This document shows positions 15,325 through 23,594 of a stretch of 64,000 bases of DNA, piece by piece. The notes beneath the pieces were generated by a model that did not search any database, had not been told where the DNA came from, and saw only the letters and a list, made by a program, of their open reading frames with translations. A program made the translations under genes and the position numbers. The DNA lies in the IMG/VR virus record IMGVR_UViG_3300020385_000008, positions 1 through 64,000 of that record. The stretch is one strand, 5' to 3'. Source of the DNA: a virus. Positions within the stretch are counted from its first letter, which is position 1, and each line of letters opens with the position of its first letter.

Positions 15325-17278
15325 CACCCGCGCCGTTAGGAACGGTTCCATCATCGAAAGGCAACTCAGGACCACCGGGAGCATTAGGTCTACGGTCTCC
15401 AGGTGCTTCTCCACCATTCTTATAACGCTTAGGCTTACCCTTTGGATTCATTACTCCTGGCTTGCCTTCAGGATCTTTCGGGGGATCAATCATTTCCTTA
15501 CTAGGACCCGCTGAGTCATTACGACTATACTCAAGAATGGGCATACCAGCTTCATCAAGCTTGGCTTTTTTCTTCCTAGGCTTCTCCTCTTTCTTGCCCT
15601 CACAGACACATTCGGGAGTTCCACACTTAGGGCAGCACTCTTCAGCAACTAGATTCTTAATCTGATCGCGCAACCCCTCACTAACAGGTTGTTGACGTAG
15701 GCGACTCTGCGCACGACTTTCTTGACTGTCAGTTACAACAGCCTCTCCCATAGTGGGCATTATCTTGATGAATTGCTTATTGTCCACACCCTTACCAGTC
15801 AACTTTTTTCTCTCACGCTCACCTTGGTTCTCACTACCCGCGTTTATCAAGTCACCTTCAAGAACGACGTCCTCACCAATGGAAGACTTCTTCTTCTTAA
15901 AGTCAACAGCCATACGACGCTTGTAGAGATCTTTGACCTTATCAGGATCGCGGTCACGTGAACGCTTACCGTCTTCTAGCTTTTCGTCTCTATAGAGCTT
16001 AGCGGATTTTCTCTCACGCTTTTCCTTGGGGTCAGGCTTCCACTCTTCATCTACTTTTTTTTTAGCCTTGTCCATAGAAGCGCTTTGCTTCATAATATCT
16101 TTGATAGAACCAGAGATACCAGTGAAGCCGTCCTTGGAAGGATCAGTTTGCTTCTTTGAGTCATCCTTATAGCCACCAGCAGCGCGTGCCGCACGGCGAT
16201 TCTCGCGGAGTGCTAGGTAAGATTCCCAAGCAGACTCCTTCTTTACGATCTTACAAGATTCGTCATCCATCTCCTTATCACCAGCATACTTATTTTTGCC
16301 GTCCTTCTTTTCCATTCCTTCAGATTCATCGCGACGATCTTTCATGGATTGACTTTTTTTACCATTCTTAGATCCTAAAGCATCATCTAAACGATCATTA
16401 TAACCTTGATCATATCCTTCTTTCTTTACACCAGGATCTTTGGCTGGGCGGTCCTTCATACTATGTGTAAAACTGGATCTGTGGTCTTCTGGGGGATGAG
16501 TACCATCCTTACCAGTTCTCTTACCACCGTAAGTATCGCGACGGGGGTCTTCACCACGCTCAATAGAGGATCGGATACCGTCCATCTTAAAGGACTTATT
16601 CTTGCTGTCGCTGTCGCTCTTGGTGCGCTTACCAACAGCATCTTTCATATGCTTGTTTGACTGACGCTTCATCTTGTCTAGGTCAGCTTCCTTTTTACCT
16701 TCATCTAACCCAAACTCTTCGCGGCGAGTGTCCTGTCCATCAGGGCGACCACCCATCTTGCGTTGAATGGCGTTGTGGACTACACCAGCGTGCTCTTTAG
16801 AACCAGACTCAACCGTACCATCTCCATCACGGTCACCACGCTTGGCGGCTGCTGTTCGCTCACCCCTATCATCTTCGCCAGTATCACCGTGATCGGTCAA
16901 TTCAACAGAAGCAATATTTGGATTAGCGCGTAGCTCGGCAATTTTTTGACGAGTAGCGTAGCGAGTATAGCTAGAATTAGAACTACGATCCTTCACACGA
17001 ACCTTATACTTTGTTCCTTCACCAGTCTCTTTAGTATCAACTTCATGAATATCTTCTATACCAGTTACGAATACCGCCTTAAATGCGTTCGACAATGTGT
17101 CTTCAGCCATTTCTTTCAAGGTATAGTCCTCAAAGAACGCAGCCTTTAGAGCAGCAGCATCTTCAATGCTCATATCAGCTTCATAAAAGAAGGCAGTCAA
17201 TGCTTCGGTATGAGTTAGATTTTCAGTCTCGGCAAGAGTCTTTACTAACTCAATTGCCTCAGTGATTTGGAATTCCAT
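15320..17278 (-). CDS. Large, highly charged low-complexity protein (probable internal or virion protein)
   Basis: 652 aa. After a helical N-terminal region (about 1-110) nearly the whole chain is made of Lys, Arg, Asp, Glu, Gly and Ser, with many KKKS, RDRD and KDGK type runs, predicting disorder. A short Cys-rich knuckle (ECCPKCGTPECVC) lies near residue 560, and the C-terminus is Pro/Gly-rich. An exact late promoter precedes it. Composition and late timing suggest a DNA-binding or packaged internal protein; I cannot name a family. Confidence 0.6.
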   Translation of the reverse strand: MEFQITEAIELVKTLAETENLTHTEALTAFFYEADMSIEDAAALKAAFFEDYTLKEMAEDTLSNAFKAVFVTGIEDIHEVDTKETGEGTKYKVRVKDRSSNSSYTRYATRQKIAELRANPNIASVELTDHGDTGEDDRGERTAAAKRGDRDGDGTVESGSKEHAGVVHNAIQRKMGGRPDGQDTRREEFGLDEGKKEADLDKMKRQSNKHMKDAVGKRTKSDSDSKNKSFKMDGIRSSIERGEDPRRDTYGGKRTGKDGTHPPEDHRSSFTHSMKDRPAKDPGVKKEGYDQGYNDRLDDALGSKNGKKSQSMKDRRDESEGMEKKDGKNKYAGDKEMDDESCKIVKKESAWESYLALRENRRAARAAGGYKDDSKKQTDPSKDGFTGISGSIKDIMKQSASMDKAKKKVDEEWKPDPKEKRERKSAKLYRDEKLEDGKRSRDRDPDKVKDLYKRRMAVDFKKKKSSIGEDVVLEGDLINAGSENQGERERKKLTGKGVDNKQFIKIMPTMGEAVVTDSQESRAQSRLRQQPVSEGLRDQIKNLVAEECCPKCGTPECVCEGKKEEKPRKKKAKLDEAGMPILEYSRNDSAGPSKEMIDPPKDPEGKPGVMNPKGKPKRYKNGGEAPGDRRPNAPGGPELPFDDGTVPNGAGV

Positions 17279-17318
17279 TTATCTAAAATAAGCAGGGCGT
17301 GGGGTTTCTTCGTAGTTT

Positions 17319-17326
17319 TATTTATA
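17319..17326 (-). promoter_or_regulatory. Late promoter (TATAAATA)
   Basis: Exact TATAAATA on the minus strand, 40 bases before the ATG of the 652-aa gene. Confidence 0.75.
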
Positions 17327-17338
17327 TAAGTTCTTAAT

Positions 17339-18604
17339 CTATGAAAACTTAGATAAAAATTGTATAAAGCTATTAGCTTTAGATTGGAGTCTAGTATTTG
17401 GATTGTTATAACTAACATCCTGCGTCCAGGTCTTAAACATCTTATTATCCTCTGTAACACAGATTAGATAGTTAGCTCCTGTCCTGACAATCTCAGCATA
17501 CATTCCAGTGTGATCGTGAGTTACCATATCGCCGATATTAAATATACTGCCATTGACATACTCTTCTCTCAATTCTAGTAAGTGTAATTTAGGAGCTATT
17601 TCCCAGTTTTCGCAAACAATTTTTTCTTTTGGAGTAATTCCCATAGCATCTTGGAGCTCTGTAAATATTCCAAGTAGAACTTTATTGTCCATAGATTTGG
17701 GCATACCTTTCTTAAAGGAAACAAAGTCATTATCTTTGGCTGCCTTACGCATCTTAGAAGCAGACATTCCATCAGTATCATCTGAATCGGGATCACGATC
17801 ACCAGCATTTACAACTTCAATATTATCAAATTGATAAGTAGATCCATTATACTTATTGGCTAGCTTCTCAAACTGAGCAACTCGATCTCCACCTCCAACA
17901 ATGCGCACATTAGCATAGCCATCGTTGTGTGCCTTACGCATAACATCAAAAATGGTACGGTTTGCCGCATCATTTACAATTTTTTCTGCGTGGTCTGGGT
18001 ATAGCTGACGCATTATGGAAGCTTTACGATCAACTCCTAATGGATTTTTCTTTTTGTCCTCAGAACGAGAAGGGATAATCATATAGTCATTATCATCGGA
18101 GCTAGAAGCCACCTTATCCATAAGTTTCTGGTGTCCCACGGTAGGTGGGTTGAAGCGTCCAAAGGCAAGAGTGAGTGTGCCTTTCGTTTTGGGTACATCA
18201 GCAGGTGTCTGTTGCTCTGTGGGAGCAGCAGCGGCAGCTGCTTGCTGAGCTTGCGCTGGGGCAGCGGCAGCATCCTGTGCGGTTACTTCTGGTGCTACTG
18301 CTCCCTTATTAGCTTGGGCTTGTGTAGCACCTTCTGTGTCCTTTACACGGGTCCCTAGGGCAGCACCACCAGCAGCTTCTTCGCCAGAAGTAGCTTTATC
18401 AGCTGCACTTTGGTTTGGGTCTCTCTCACCGTCAGCTTGATTGGAGTTAAAGAACTCCAAACTATCACCTTTGGTCTTGGCAACAAACTCACCGCGCTCA
18501 TCATACCAGCCACCGTGACCGTCACTACGCAAACCCATCTTAGTGGCTTGCTGAACGGCTTTGGATTGCTTGGCTTCAAATAGAAAACTTAGGAATGATT
18601 TCAT
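17339..18604 (-). CDS. Nucleotidyltransferase-domain protein with a capsid-targeting-like leader
   Basis: 421 aa. Residues 1-11 (MKSFLSFLFEA) match the T4 internal-protein targeting peptide pattern (MKTYQEFIAE then A), including a LxE site that the gp21 protease could cut. An Ala/Gln-rich linker (about 60-135) leads to a cytidylyltransferase-like Rossmann domain (about 140-300): TLAFGRFNPPTVGHQKLM with the xxGH motif, IVGGGDRV, and SASKMRK as the ISTTxxR-like motif. A C-terminal domain (about 340-421) follows. It may transfer nucleotides to a small phosphate-containing substrate; substrate unknown. Confidence 0.75.
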   Translation of the reverse strand: MKSFLSFLFEAKQSKAVQQATKMGLRSDGHGGWYDERGEFVAKTKGDSLEFFNSNQADGERDPNQSAADKATSGEEAAGGAALGTRVKDTEGATQAQANKGAVAPEVTAQDAAAAPAQAQQAAAAAAPTEQQTPADVPKTKGTLTLAFGRFNPPTVGHQKLMDKVASSSDDNDYMIIPSRSEDKKKNPLGVDRKASIMRQLYPDHAEKIVNDAANRTIFDVMRKAHNDGYANVRIVGGGDRVAQFEKLANKYNGSTYQFDNIEVVNAGDRDPDSDDTDGMSASKMRKAAKDNDFVSFKKGMPKSMDNKVLLGIFTELQDAMGITPKEKIVCENWEIAPKLHLLELREEYVNGSIFNIGDMVTHDHTGMYAEIVRTGANYLICVTEDNKMFKTWTQDVSYNNPNTRLQSKANSFIQFLSKFS

Positions 18605-18605
18605 C

Positions 18606-19073
18606 TCAATTAGATTTTAATTTATCCAGTTCGCCCTGTGCTAATCGAATGCTTAGGAATGCTATCACAAATGCATCGATATAATCAGAGTTGTCGAAAA
18701 TCACTGTAGTAATAATCTTTATATATTTATCACTACTAATTCCATAATAATTTGACTTCGCATTTTCCTTAAAATTAGTTTCTACAAATTCAATATATTC
18801 CTTTGCGGTTGACTTTGGGACTGCTAAGAAAGTTCCTTTATCAACCTTCTTCCCAAAATAAGATGCAAAGCTTGAGCCAATGTCGATACTGAAGAGATTA
18901 TCTTCCCTGGTAATAATGTCTCTGAATTTTTTACACCTATTAACAGCAGCACTAGCTCTGCGAATATGTGGAGCAATCTTAAATTTCCTATGAATTGGAA
19001 GTTTAGATGATGCATCTTTCAATAATTTAATTGGATCCTCTTTGGTGAAGAGGGCATACTCAAAGTCTAGCAT
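18606..19073 (-). CDS. Hypothetical protein, 155 aa
   Basis: The start is the ATG at 19071-19073 (MLDFEYALF); a longer frame would overlap the oxygenase gene. Basic (FKIAPHIRRASAAVNRCKKF), with a hydrophobic patch near the end (DAFVIAFLSIRLA). It directly precedes the capsid-targeted nucleotidyltransferase gene with a one-base gap, so it is probably co-expressed with it late. No family recognised. Confidence 0.55.
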   Translation of the reverse strand: MLDFEYALFTKEDPIKLLKDASSKLPIHRKFKIAPHIRRASAAVNRCKKFRDIITREDNLFSIDIGSSFASYFGKKVDKGTFLAVPKSTAKEYIEFVETNFKENAKSNYYGISSDKYIKIITTVIFDNSDYIDAFVIAFLSIRLAQGELDKLKSN

Positions 19074-19080
19074 AATGAAT

Positions 19081-19614
19081 TTAACGTAATTGTGGTCCGT
19101 GTGCCCAGGCAACTATAGCATATCTCTCACCTTCTGTCACTGGTTCAACCTTATGGGCGACACGAGAATCAAAAACCAATACACTACCGACTTCTTTAGA
19201 CATAGTTGACTGTAGATTCTGCCAATCAAGAATGTGTAATTCACCACCATTGTAATCCCAAGCATCACTAAGTTGTATGGACATACTCAACTTCCTATCA
19301 CCTTCTGGATTAGCAGATAAACCATAATCACAGTGCCATTTATATTGACCACCTGGGGTATATCTCAATAATTGAATTTCAAAAGTACCATATAAATCAT
19401 AGTTATAATACTTTTTATTAATAGTAACCATTGATCGTACAATATGACGTTCAATTGGATGAGCATGTGGTATTGGATGTACATCAACAGAATGATACTG
19501 ATGACCCATATACTCTTGACTAACTGGTACGTAATTATCAGCTTGATTTGCGTATGATTGAAGTTCCCCCACAATTTCAGAATTTAAAAGACTCTCGTAA
19601 AATGCTTCAGCCAT
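19081..19614 (-). CDS. 2OG-Fe(II) oxygenase (prolyl-4-hydroxylase-like)
   Basis: 177 aa from the ATG at 19612-19614; the longer TTG-started reading would overlap its neighbour. KWHCDYG gives the His-x-Asp iron pair, NGGELHI is the typical strand, and RVAHKVEPVTEGERYA gives the distal His and the 2OG-binding Arg. C-terminal AIVAWAHG matches phage members of the family. Substrate unknown; fifth oxygenase gene in this window counting the tandem one. Confidence 0.88.
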   Translation of the reverse strand: MAEAFYESLLNSEIVGELQSYANQADNYVPVSQEYMGHQYHSVDVHPIPHAHPIERHIVRSMVTINKKYYNYDLYGTFEIQLLRYTPGGQYKWHCDYGLSANPEGDRKLSMSIQLSDAWDYNGGELHILDWQNLQSTMSKEVGSVLVFDSRVAHKVEPVTEGERYAIVAWAHGPQLR

Positions 19615-19640
19615 GGTAATAAAAATAGTAGTTGGTGGTA

Positions 19641-19958
19641 TTAATCTCTCTGTCTCCAATCATCGGAGTCGTCTCTACTGAACCACTCAACGATTTCTTC
19701 AGGTGTATCAAAGCCGCTTCTGTGATTGCTTGGATCGGGATCACCCAGGTCCATCCGATTTAAAAAATCATCTAACCCACCATCTGGTGTCTCACCAGTT
19801 AATGCCTTTCTTCTAGCCCTTCTCAAGATCTCACCAGCTGATCTATTGGCTTTGGCTAGCTTATCTGCCCAAATCATTTCGGTTAATTCAACAGGCTCAC
19901 CTTTTTCAATGCGAGCTGCTACAAATTCTAATCGTAATCTCAACTTGGTTGATAACAT
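19641..19958 (-). CDS. Hypothetical protein, 105 aa
   Basis: Basic helical N-terminal half (STKLRLRLEFVAARIEKG, KANRSAGEILRRARRKAL) and acidic C-terminal half (GDPDPSNH, RDDSDDW). No family recognised, though the arrangement looks like a conserved cyanophage protein. A CTAAATA box precedes it, and the tRNA cluster begins 40 bases upstream of its start. Confidence 0.6.
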   Translation of the reverse strand: MLSTKLRLRLEFVAARIEKGEPVELTEMIWADKLAKANRSAGEILRRARRKALTGETPDGGLDDFLNRMDLGDPDPSNHRSGFDTPEEIVEWFSRDDSDDWRQRD

Positions 19959-19977
19959 AATATTTTTTCATACACCA

Positions 19978-19984
19978 TATTTAG
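19978..19984 (-). promoter_or_regulatory. Late promoter box (CTAAATA)
   Basis: CTAAATA on the minus strand between the tRNA cluster and the 105-aa gene, 19 bases before its ATG. Confidence 0.5.
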
Positions 19985-19998
19985 TGGTGGACTTGAAA

Positions 19999-20071
19999 CT
20001 GGCGCGGTAGGACTCGAACCTACGACCACAGAGTTAACAGCTCCGCGCTCTACCAACTGAGCTACGCGCCA
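19999..20071 (-). tRNA. tRNA-Asn(GUU)
   Basis: 73 nt. The acceptor TGGCGCG pairs with CGCGCCA, D-stem GCTC/GAGC, anticodon loop CTGTTAA with GTT, T-arm TTCGAGT. Discriminator G fits tRNA-Asn. CCA is not encoded. Confidence 0.95.
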
Positions 20072-20072
20072 A

Positions 20073-20147
20073 TGGTGGAGAATAACGGAATCGAACCGAT
20101 GACATCCAGTACCGGAAACTGGCGTTCTGCCCCTGAACTAATTCCCC
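20073..20147 (-). tRNA. tRNA-Arg(CCG), CCA encoded
   Basis: 72 nt plus an encoded CCA (20073-20075). Acceptor GGGGAAT/ATTCTCC has one G-U pair; D-stem GTTC/GAAC; anticodon stem CCAGT/ACTGG with loop TTCCGGT gives CCG, reading CGG codons. The T-stem has one mismatch. CCG is an unusual choice for an AT-rich phage, so check the anticodon by folding. Confidence 0.8.
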
Positions 20148-20172
20148 ATTCAAAACTATGTATGTACATAGA

Positions 20173-20244
20173 AGCCTTCGACAAGATTTGAACTTGCGAC
20201 ATCGGCTTTACAAAAGCCGCGCTCTACCACTGAGCTACAAAGGC
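20173..20244 (-). tRNA. tRNA-Thr(UGU)
   Basis: 72 nt. Acceptor GCCTTTG/CGAAGGC (one G-U), anticodon stem CGGCT/AGCCG with loop TTTGTAA, anticodon TGT, T-loop TTCAAAT. Discriminator T. Confidence 0.92.
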
Positions 20245-20359
20245 ATAAAGGAAGCTGTGCTTCAGCGCTACCAACTTCCCGACGTATTATGGAGCTATAA
20301 TACAATTACAAACGCAATTCGAGGTATAATGAGCCTCGTTCCACTTGATAAGGGTGGAA
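20245..20359 (-). other. Structured spacer inside the tRNA cluster
   Basis: 115 nt between tRNA-Thr and tRNA-Met with no open frame but three consecutive stem-loops: TTCCAC/GTGGAA (20339-20359), CGAGG/CCTCG (20320-20338) and GGAAG/CTTCC (20250-20279). The first abuts the 3' end of tRNA-Met. It could be processing signals, a decayed tRNA or a small structured RNA. Confidence 0.5.
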
Positions 20360-20432
20360 TGCTTCCTGTGGGGATCGAACCCACCTCAGCCGATTTATGA
20401 GATCGGTGCATTCACCAGATTGCTAAGGAAAC
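20360..20432 (-). tRNA. tRNA with CAU anticodon (Met elongator or Ile2)
   Basis: 73 nt. Acceptor GTTTCCT/AGGAAGC, anticodon stem CCGAT/ATCGG with loop CTCATAA, T-stem GTGGG/CCCAC. The G1:C72 pair argues against initiator tRNA. CAU may be elongator Met, or Ile if C34 is converted to lysidine by the host. Confidence 0.9.
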
Positions 20433-20461
20433 TGGTCGGTTGACCGTATTATATCACAAGA

Positions 20462-20653
20462 TCAGAACTTATTCAAGTTGTCTTGGATGAAGCGTGTGTT
20501 GATTGCGATGCGCTCTTCTTCTGAAAAATTTACCCACAACTCGCTGATTTTTGCGTAGTTGTCTCTAAAATCTTTGGTGTGACGACACAGTGTCCGTGAT
20601 CTGTAAAGATCGTAGTACTCATCAATAAGATCCATACGTAGTTGCTTAGCCAT
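20462..20653 (-). CDS. Small hypothetical protein, 63 aa
   Basis: Charged helical protein (MDLIDEYYDLYRSRTLCRH) with no recognised family. It sits between tRNA genes in the same direction and is probably transcribed with them. Confidence 0.55.
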   Translation of the reverse strand: MAKQLRMDLIDEYYDLYRSRTLCRHTKDFRDNYAKISELWVNFSEEERIAINTRFIQDNLNKF

Positions 20654-20709
20654 CTTAGTCGCGCTGTATGGAGTTATTATAACCTATGTATAGGCTATTG
20701 TCTGTGGGA

Positions 20710-20865
20710 TTAGCTACCAAGTTTTGATTTGCAGATCTTAATCCAACAGAGAAGGGCTTGCTTTTCCATTTCTTCTTGGTCAGTCATCATACCTTGCTTG
20801 TTTTCTAGGTAGAATTCAAGTGCCTGAATGGTATGAGTATAATCGTTTTCTGATAGTAAAGCCAT
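20710..20865 (-). CDS. Small hypothetical protein, 51 aa
   Basis: Starts at ATG 20863-20865, ends at TAA 20710-20712. Acidic, probably helical (LSENDYTHTIQALEFYLEN), with two Cys near the C-terminus (CWIKIC). Lies just downstream of tRNA-Arg(UCU). Function unknown. Confidence 0.55.
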   Translation of the reverse strand: MALLSENDYTHTIQALEFYLENKQGMMTDQEEMEKQALLCWIKICKSKLGS

Positions 20866-20886
20866 AATGTAGGAGTAATGGACAAC

Positions 20887-20959
20887 GCCTCAGGCTGGAC
20901 TCGAACCAGCGCCCAACGCATTAGAAGTGCGTGGCTCTATTCCACTGAGCTACTGAGGC
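20887..20959 (-). tRNA. tRNA-Arg(UCU)
   Basis: 73 nt. Acceptor GCCTCAG/CTGAGGC, anticodon loop CTTCTAA with TCT, T-arm GGTTCGAGTCC. It reads AGA/AGG, codons common in AT-rich phage genes but rarer in GC-richer hosts. Confidence 0.95.
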
Positions 20960-20998
20960 TTGGTGACCTGTTTAGTATAACAGGTCTTGGTAATTGGG

Positions 20999-21172
20999 TC
21001 AAGCCTCTTCGGCAGCCCTTTCTTTTTTGAGGAGTGCAAAGTACTCTTTGTAGTACTTCTTCTTCATAGCCTCAACATAATCTAGTTCCTCGGGGGTTCC
21101 TAGCTGCTTTAGTTTAGCATAGACACCCTCCATCTCACCTAGGAGGAGAGCATAATCAACGGCAACAATCAT
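20999..21172 (-). CDS. Small helical protein, 57 aa
   Basis: Starts at ATG 21170-21172, overlapping the stop of the fucosyltransferase-like gene (ATGA). Helical and charged (EAMKKKYYKEYFALLKKERAA). Co-expressed with the glycosyltransferase operon by position; function unknown. Confidence 0.55.
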   Translation of the reverse strand: MIVAVDYALLLGEMEGVYAKLKQLGTPEELDYVEAMKKKYYKEYFALLKKERAAEEA

Positions 21173-21957
21173 ACTATAACCCATCCATCACAATAAATGT
21201 CCTTTGTATTATGGTTTAGCCCAGGACCAAACCATCTCTTAGGGCTGATTACTTTTTTGCTATTAGACAACCAGGCACCCCACCAGCTGTAACTACTATT
21301 AGCGACAATATGATAATCACATAAAGTCATTAGGCACATATCGGTGTAGGGGCAATTAGTTTCTGATACAAAGAACCTATCATCTGGGAATAGTTCCTGT
21401 GCCTTTGCCCACTCTGGATCGTCAGTGAAGATGATTACTTTACATTCTTCTGGGACAAGCTTCAATGCTTCTTCATAGTAATCCAAACCAACACAATCAT
21501 GGTTTGGATTACTAATGTAGTCTGTCCTTCTTACGTGAAGTGATACTATATCACCACTCAAATGCTTACGCATCTCCTCGGCAATCTCTCTATATTGTTG
21601 TTTAAACGTAAACTCCTTACGAATAAAAGATGATGCGTGAGCAAACCACTTCTCACTCTGATAAAAACCTAACAGATTTATATTTTGTGGTGGTGGATTC
21701 TCAAAGAAAGCCTGACTAAACTCAAAGCTTGGTTCATTTACTGTTGGATAAGAACTAATACCCTTGATTGGATTGATCTCAAAAGCATCGTAGATATTAC
21801 TACGGAGCTCTTGGTAATAGTGCTTCCCAAATACACCTTCGTGTGGAATACAAAAAGGTCTATTGTGCTTAATAGATAGACCCACTAGGGCAGCATATTG
21901 AAACATCTGGTTTCCCAAATGCCCGTAGTTTCCTAGATGGTTGAATGAAAAAGACAT
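21169..21957 (-). CDS. Glycosyltransferase family 11 (alpha-1,2-fucosyltransferase-like)
   Basis: 262 aa from the ATG at 21955-21957. LGNQMFQYA near the N-terminus and HVRRTDY in the middle are the two GT11 signatures (the latter binds GDP-fucose in the family), and SSYSWWGAW is the third. It would add fucose or a related sugar to a glycan. It is the last of three consecutive glycosyltransferase genes, which together may modify host lipopolysaccharide or a virion glycan. Confidence 0.88.
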   Translation of the reverse strand: MSFSFNHLGNYGHLGNQMFQYAALVGLSIKHNRPFCIPHEGVFGKHYYQELRSNIYDAFEINPIKGISSYPTVNEPSFEFSQAFFENPPPQNINLLGFYQSEKWFAHASSFIRKEFTFKQQYREIAEEMRKHLSGDIVSLHVRRTDYISNPNHDCVGLDYYEEALKLVPEECKVIIFTDDPEWAKAQELFPDDRFFVSETNCPYTDMCLMTLCDYHIVANSSYSWWGAWLSNSKKVISPKRWFGPGLNHNTKDIYCDGWVIV

Positions 21958-21958
21958 A

Positions 21959-22876
21959 TCAAAGTTGGTTATCAAGTTTAGTTAAAACAACGATCCATCT
22001 ACCAATAACGGCAGACCAATCATAATAATGACGTGCGAAGTCTTGGGCTTCTACACATAATGAGCGGAACCTCTTGGGGGAGGCAACCAGTTCATTGATT
22101 TGGAATACAGCTTGCTCTACAAAAGACTCTTCATCCATTCGTAGAACTAGACCAGCAGGCTTACCTAGATGGTCAATGATTCCAACAGAACTGCTGATAG
22201 GGAGCCTACCTGCCGCTGCGGCTTCCATATAAGGCAGCCCACAGGCTTCAGGGGAGCTGGAAGGCATAATCAGACTATCTATACTCTCGTATAGTGTGGG
22301 CATACACAGGTTCACTAGCTTGCTCCCTGTGCCTATTAGAGGTAGTCCTGTAATGGTTGAGATTGACTCTGCTAGATGCTTCCTCTTACAGTCTCCTGTT
22401 CCAGCAAGAACATCTGGGGCAAAGTCTGAACCAAAGTATCCAAGCCTGGTTAGTTCAGTTGCTGGCTCTCTATGGAATAGCTCAAAGTCTATACCATTTT
22501 GGACCAACTCAACATTCACATCAACCCCAAGAATCTTATGGGTCTTCACTAGGTCTGGGGAGATTGCTACAACATTACGTAGGGATGCCCAAGGAATATT
22601 TGAGTCTACACCATGCTTCACATCAAAGCGACTATGAGCCACACAGATGATCTTATTAGCAGGAATACCCTTACTAATCAATAGGTTTACGCAAGGACCT
22701 GGGAGAGTTACAAATACATCATATATCTTATTGAGATAATCAAACTCTCTAACAGAATAATCAAAATCCCAGTTAAGCATATTGGAGTATATACCCCTCT
22801 TACAGAACTCCTTTACCAAGTTATTGTGGATATTACCAAGGGACCAGGTAACATCTGTATAGAATAAAACTTTCAT
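21959..22876 (-). CDS. Glycosyltransferase, GT-B fold (GT4-like)
   Basis: 305 aa from the ATG at 22874-22876 (MKVLFYTD). The C-terminal domain has PSSSPEACGLPYMEAAAAG, the nucleotide-sugar binding E-x7-E-like block of GT4 enzymes; ELVQNGIDFELFH is the usual inter-domain motif. Retaining glycosyl transfer to an unknown acceptor. It follows the GT25-like gene by 4 bases and precedes the GT11 gene by one base. Confidence 0.82.
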   Translation of the reverse strand: MKVLFYTDVTWSLGNIHNNLVKEFCKRGIYSNMLNWDFDYSVREFDYLNKIYDVFVTLPGPCVNLLISKGIPANKIICVAHSRFDVKHGVDSNIPWASLRNVVAISPDLVKTHKILGVDVNVELVQNGIDFELFHREPATELTRLGYFGSDFAPDVLAGTGDCKRKHLAESISTITGLPLIGTGSKLVNLCMPTLYESIDSLIMPSSSPEACGLPYMEAAAAGRLPISSSVGIIDHLGKPAGLVLRMDEESFVEQAVFQINELVASPKRFRSLCVEAQDFARHYYDWSAVIGRWIVVLTKLDNQL

Positions 22877-22880
22877 AATA

Positions 22881-23594
22881 TTAAAACCAATGTTTGGGAT
22901 CGTAGTTGCTATCCCAACCAGAGATAGTTTTGAGACCAGACAATTGTAGATTCCACTTTTTGGACTCAAAGAACCTCTTGGATTCTTCTGGGTCCATACC
23001 CATTTCAGTTATGGGTGTTGATGTAGAAGCTTCCTGGTGTGTGTTTTGGGTGAATACTGGTCTATTCACAGAGTATACATTATAGTATTTTTGAGTCTCT
23101 GCGTAGCCAACATCCATATGGTCTTGTATCTCGTAGGCACTATGATAAGCAATTCTACTAAGATGCTCCTTATACCCGTTGTTTAGATGTAGTATAGCAT
23201 GAGCTGATAGCATATTGTATACTCTCACAATATCTTCATTTACTTTTCTATACTGAACAAACTGACCATTAAAGTTTAATAATCTACCCCATATAGAAGT
23301 CCCCAAAAATAGCGCATCGGCATCTTCGGGGACTTCGTAAATTAGTTTTTCGTTTCCAACGTATTGGATATCATCCTCAACTAAAAGGAATGGAGATTGT
23401 ATTGATGTATTCCCCATAACCTTTAAGTGGGATAGAGCACATCCTACCGCTGGCTTTTGATGTTGGATACCAGAGACTCTATGAATCCTACTAAAACCAA
23501 GACCCTTTAATGTATTTTCCGTAGACTCTCTACGGTCTGGTTGTGAATCTAGGTTTATGTAATAGACGGGAAAGTCTCTAATGTCAATAATCAT
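22881..23594 (-). CDS. Glycosyltransferase family 25-like
   Basis: 237 aa. The N-terminus YYINLDSQPDRRESTE, then VGCALSHLKV and LLVEDD, is the GT25 (LPS galactosyltransferase / collagen galactosyltransferase) pattern, with the acidic LVEDD as metal/nucleotide-sugar site. First gene of the glycosyltransferase operon; its start overlaps the 68-aa gene stop by 4 bases. Confidence 0.85.
   Translation of the reverse strand: MIIDIRDFPVYYINLDSQPDRRESTENTLKGLGFSRIHRVSGIQHQKPAVGCALSHLKVMGNTSIQSPFLLVEDDIQYVGNEKLIYEVPEDADALFLGTSIWGRLLNFNGQFVQYRKVNEDIVRVYNMLSAHAILHLNNGYKEHLSRIAYHSAYEIQDHMDVGYAETQKYYNVYSVNRPVFTQNTHQEASTSTPITEMGMDPEESKRFFESKKWNLQLSGLKTISGWDSNYDPKHWF

Noticed and set aside
17339-18604. NMN adenylyltransferase (NadM) of NAD synthesis
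   Set aside because: The nucleotidyltransferase fold is shared, but the NAD-specific residues cannot be confirmed, so only the fold is claimed.
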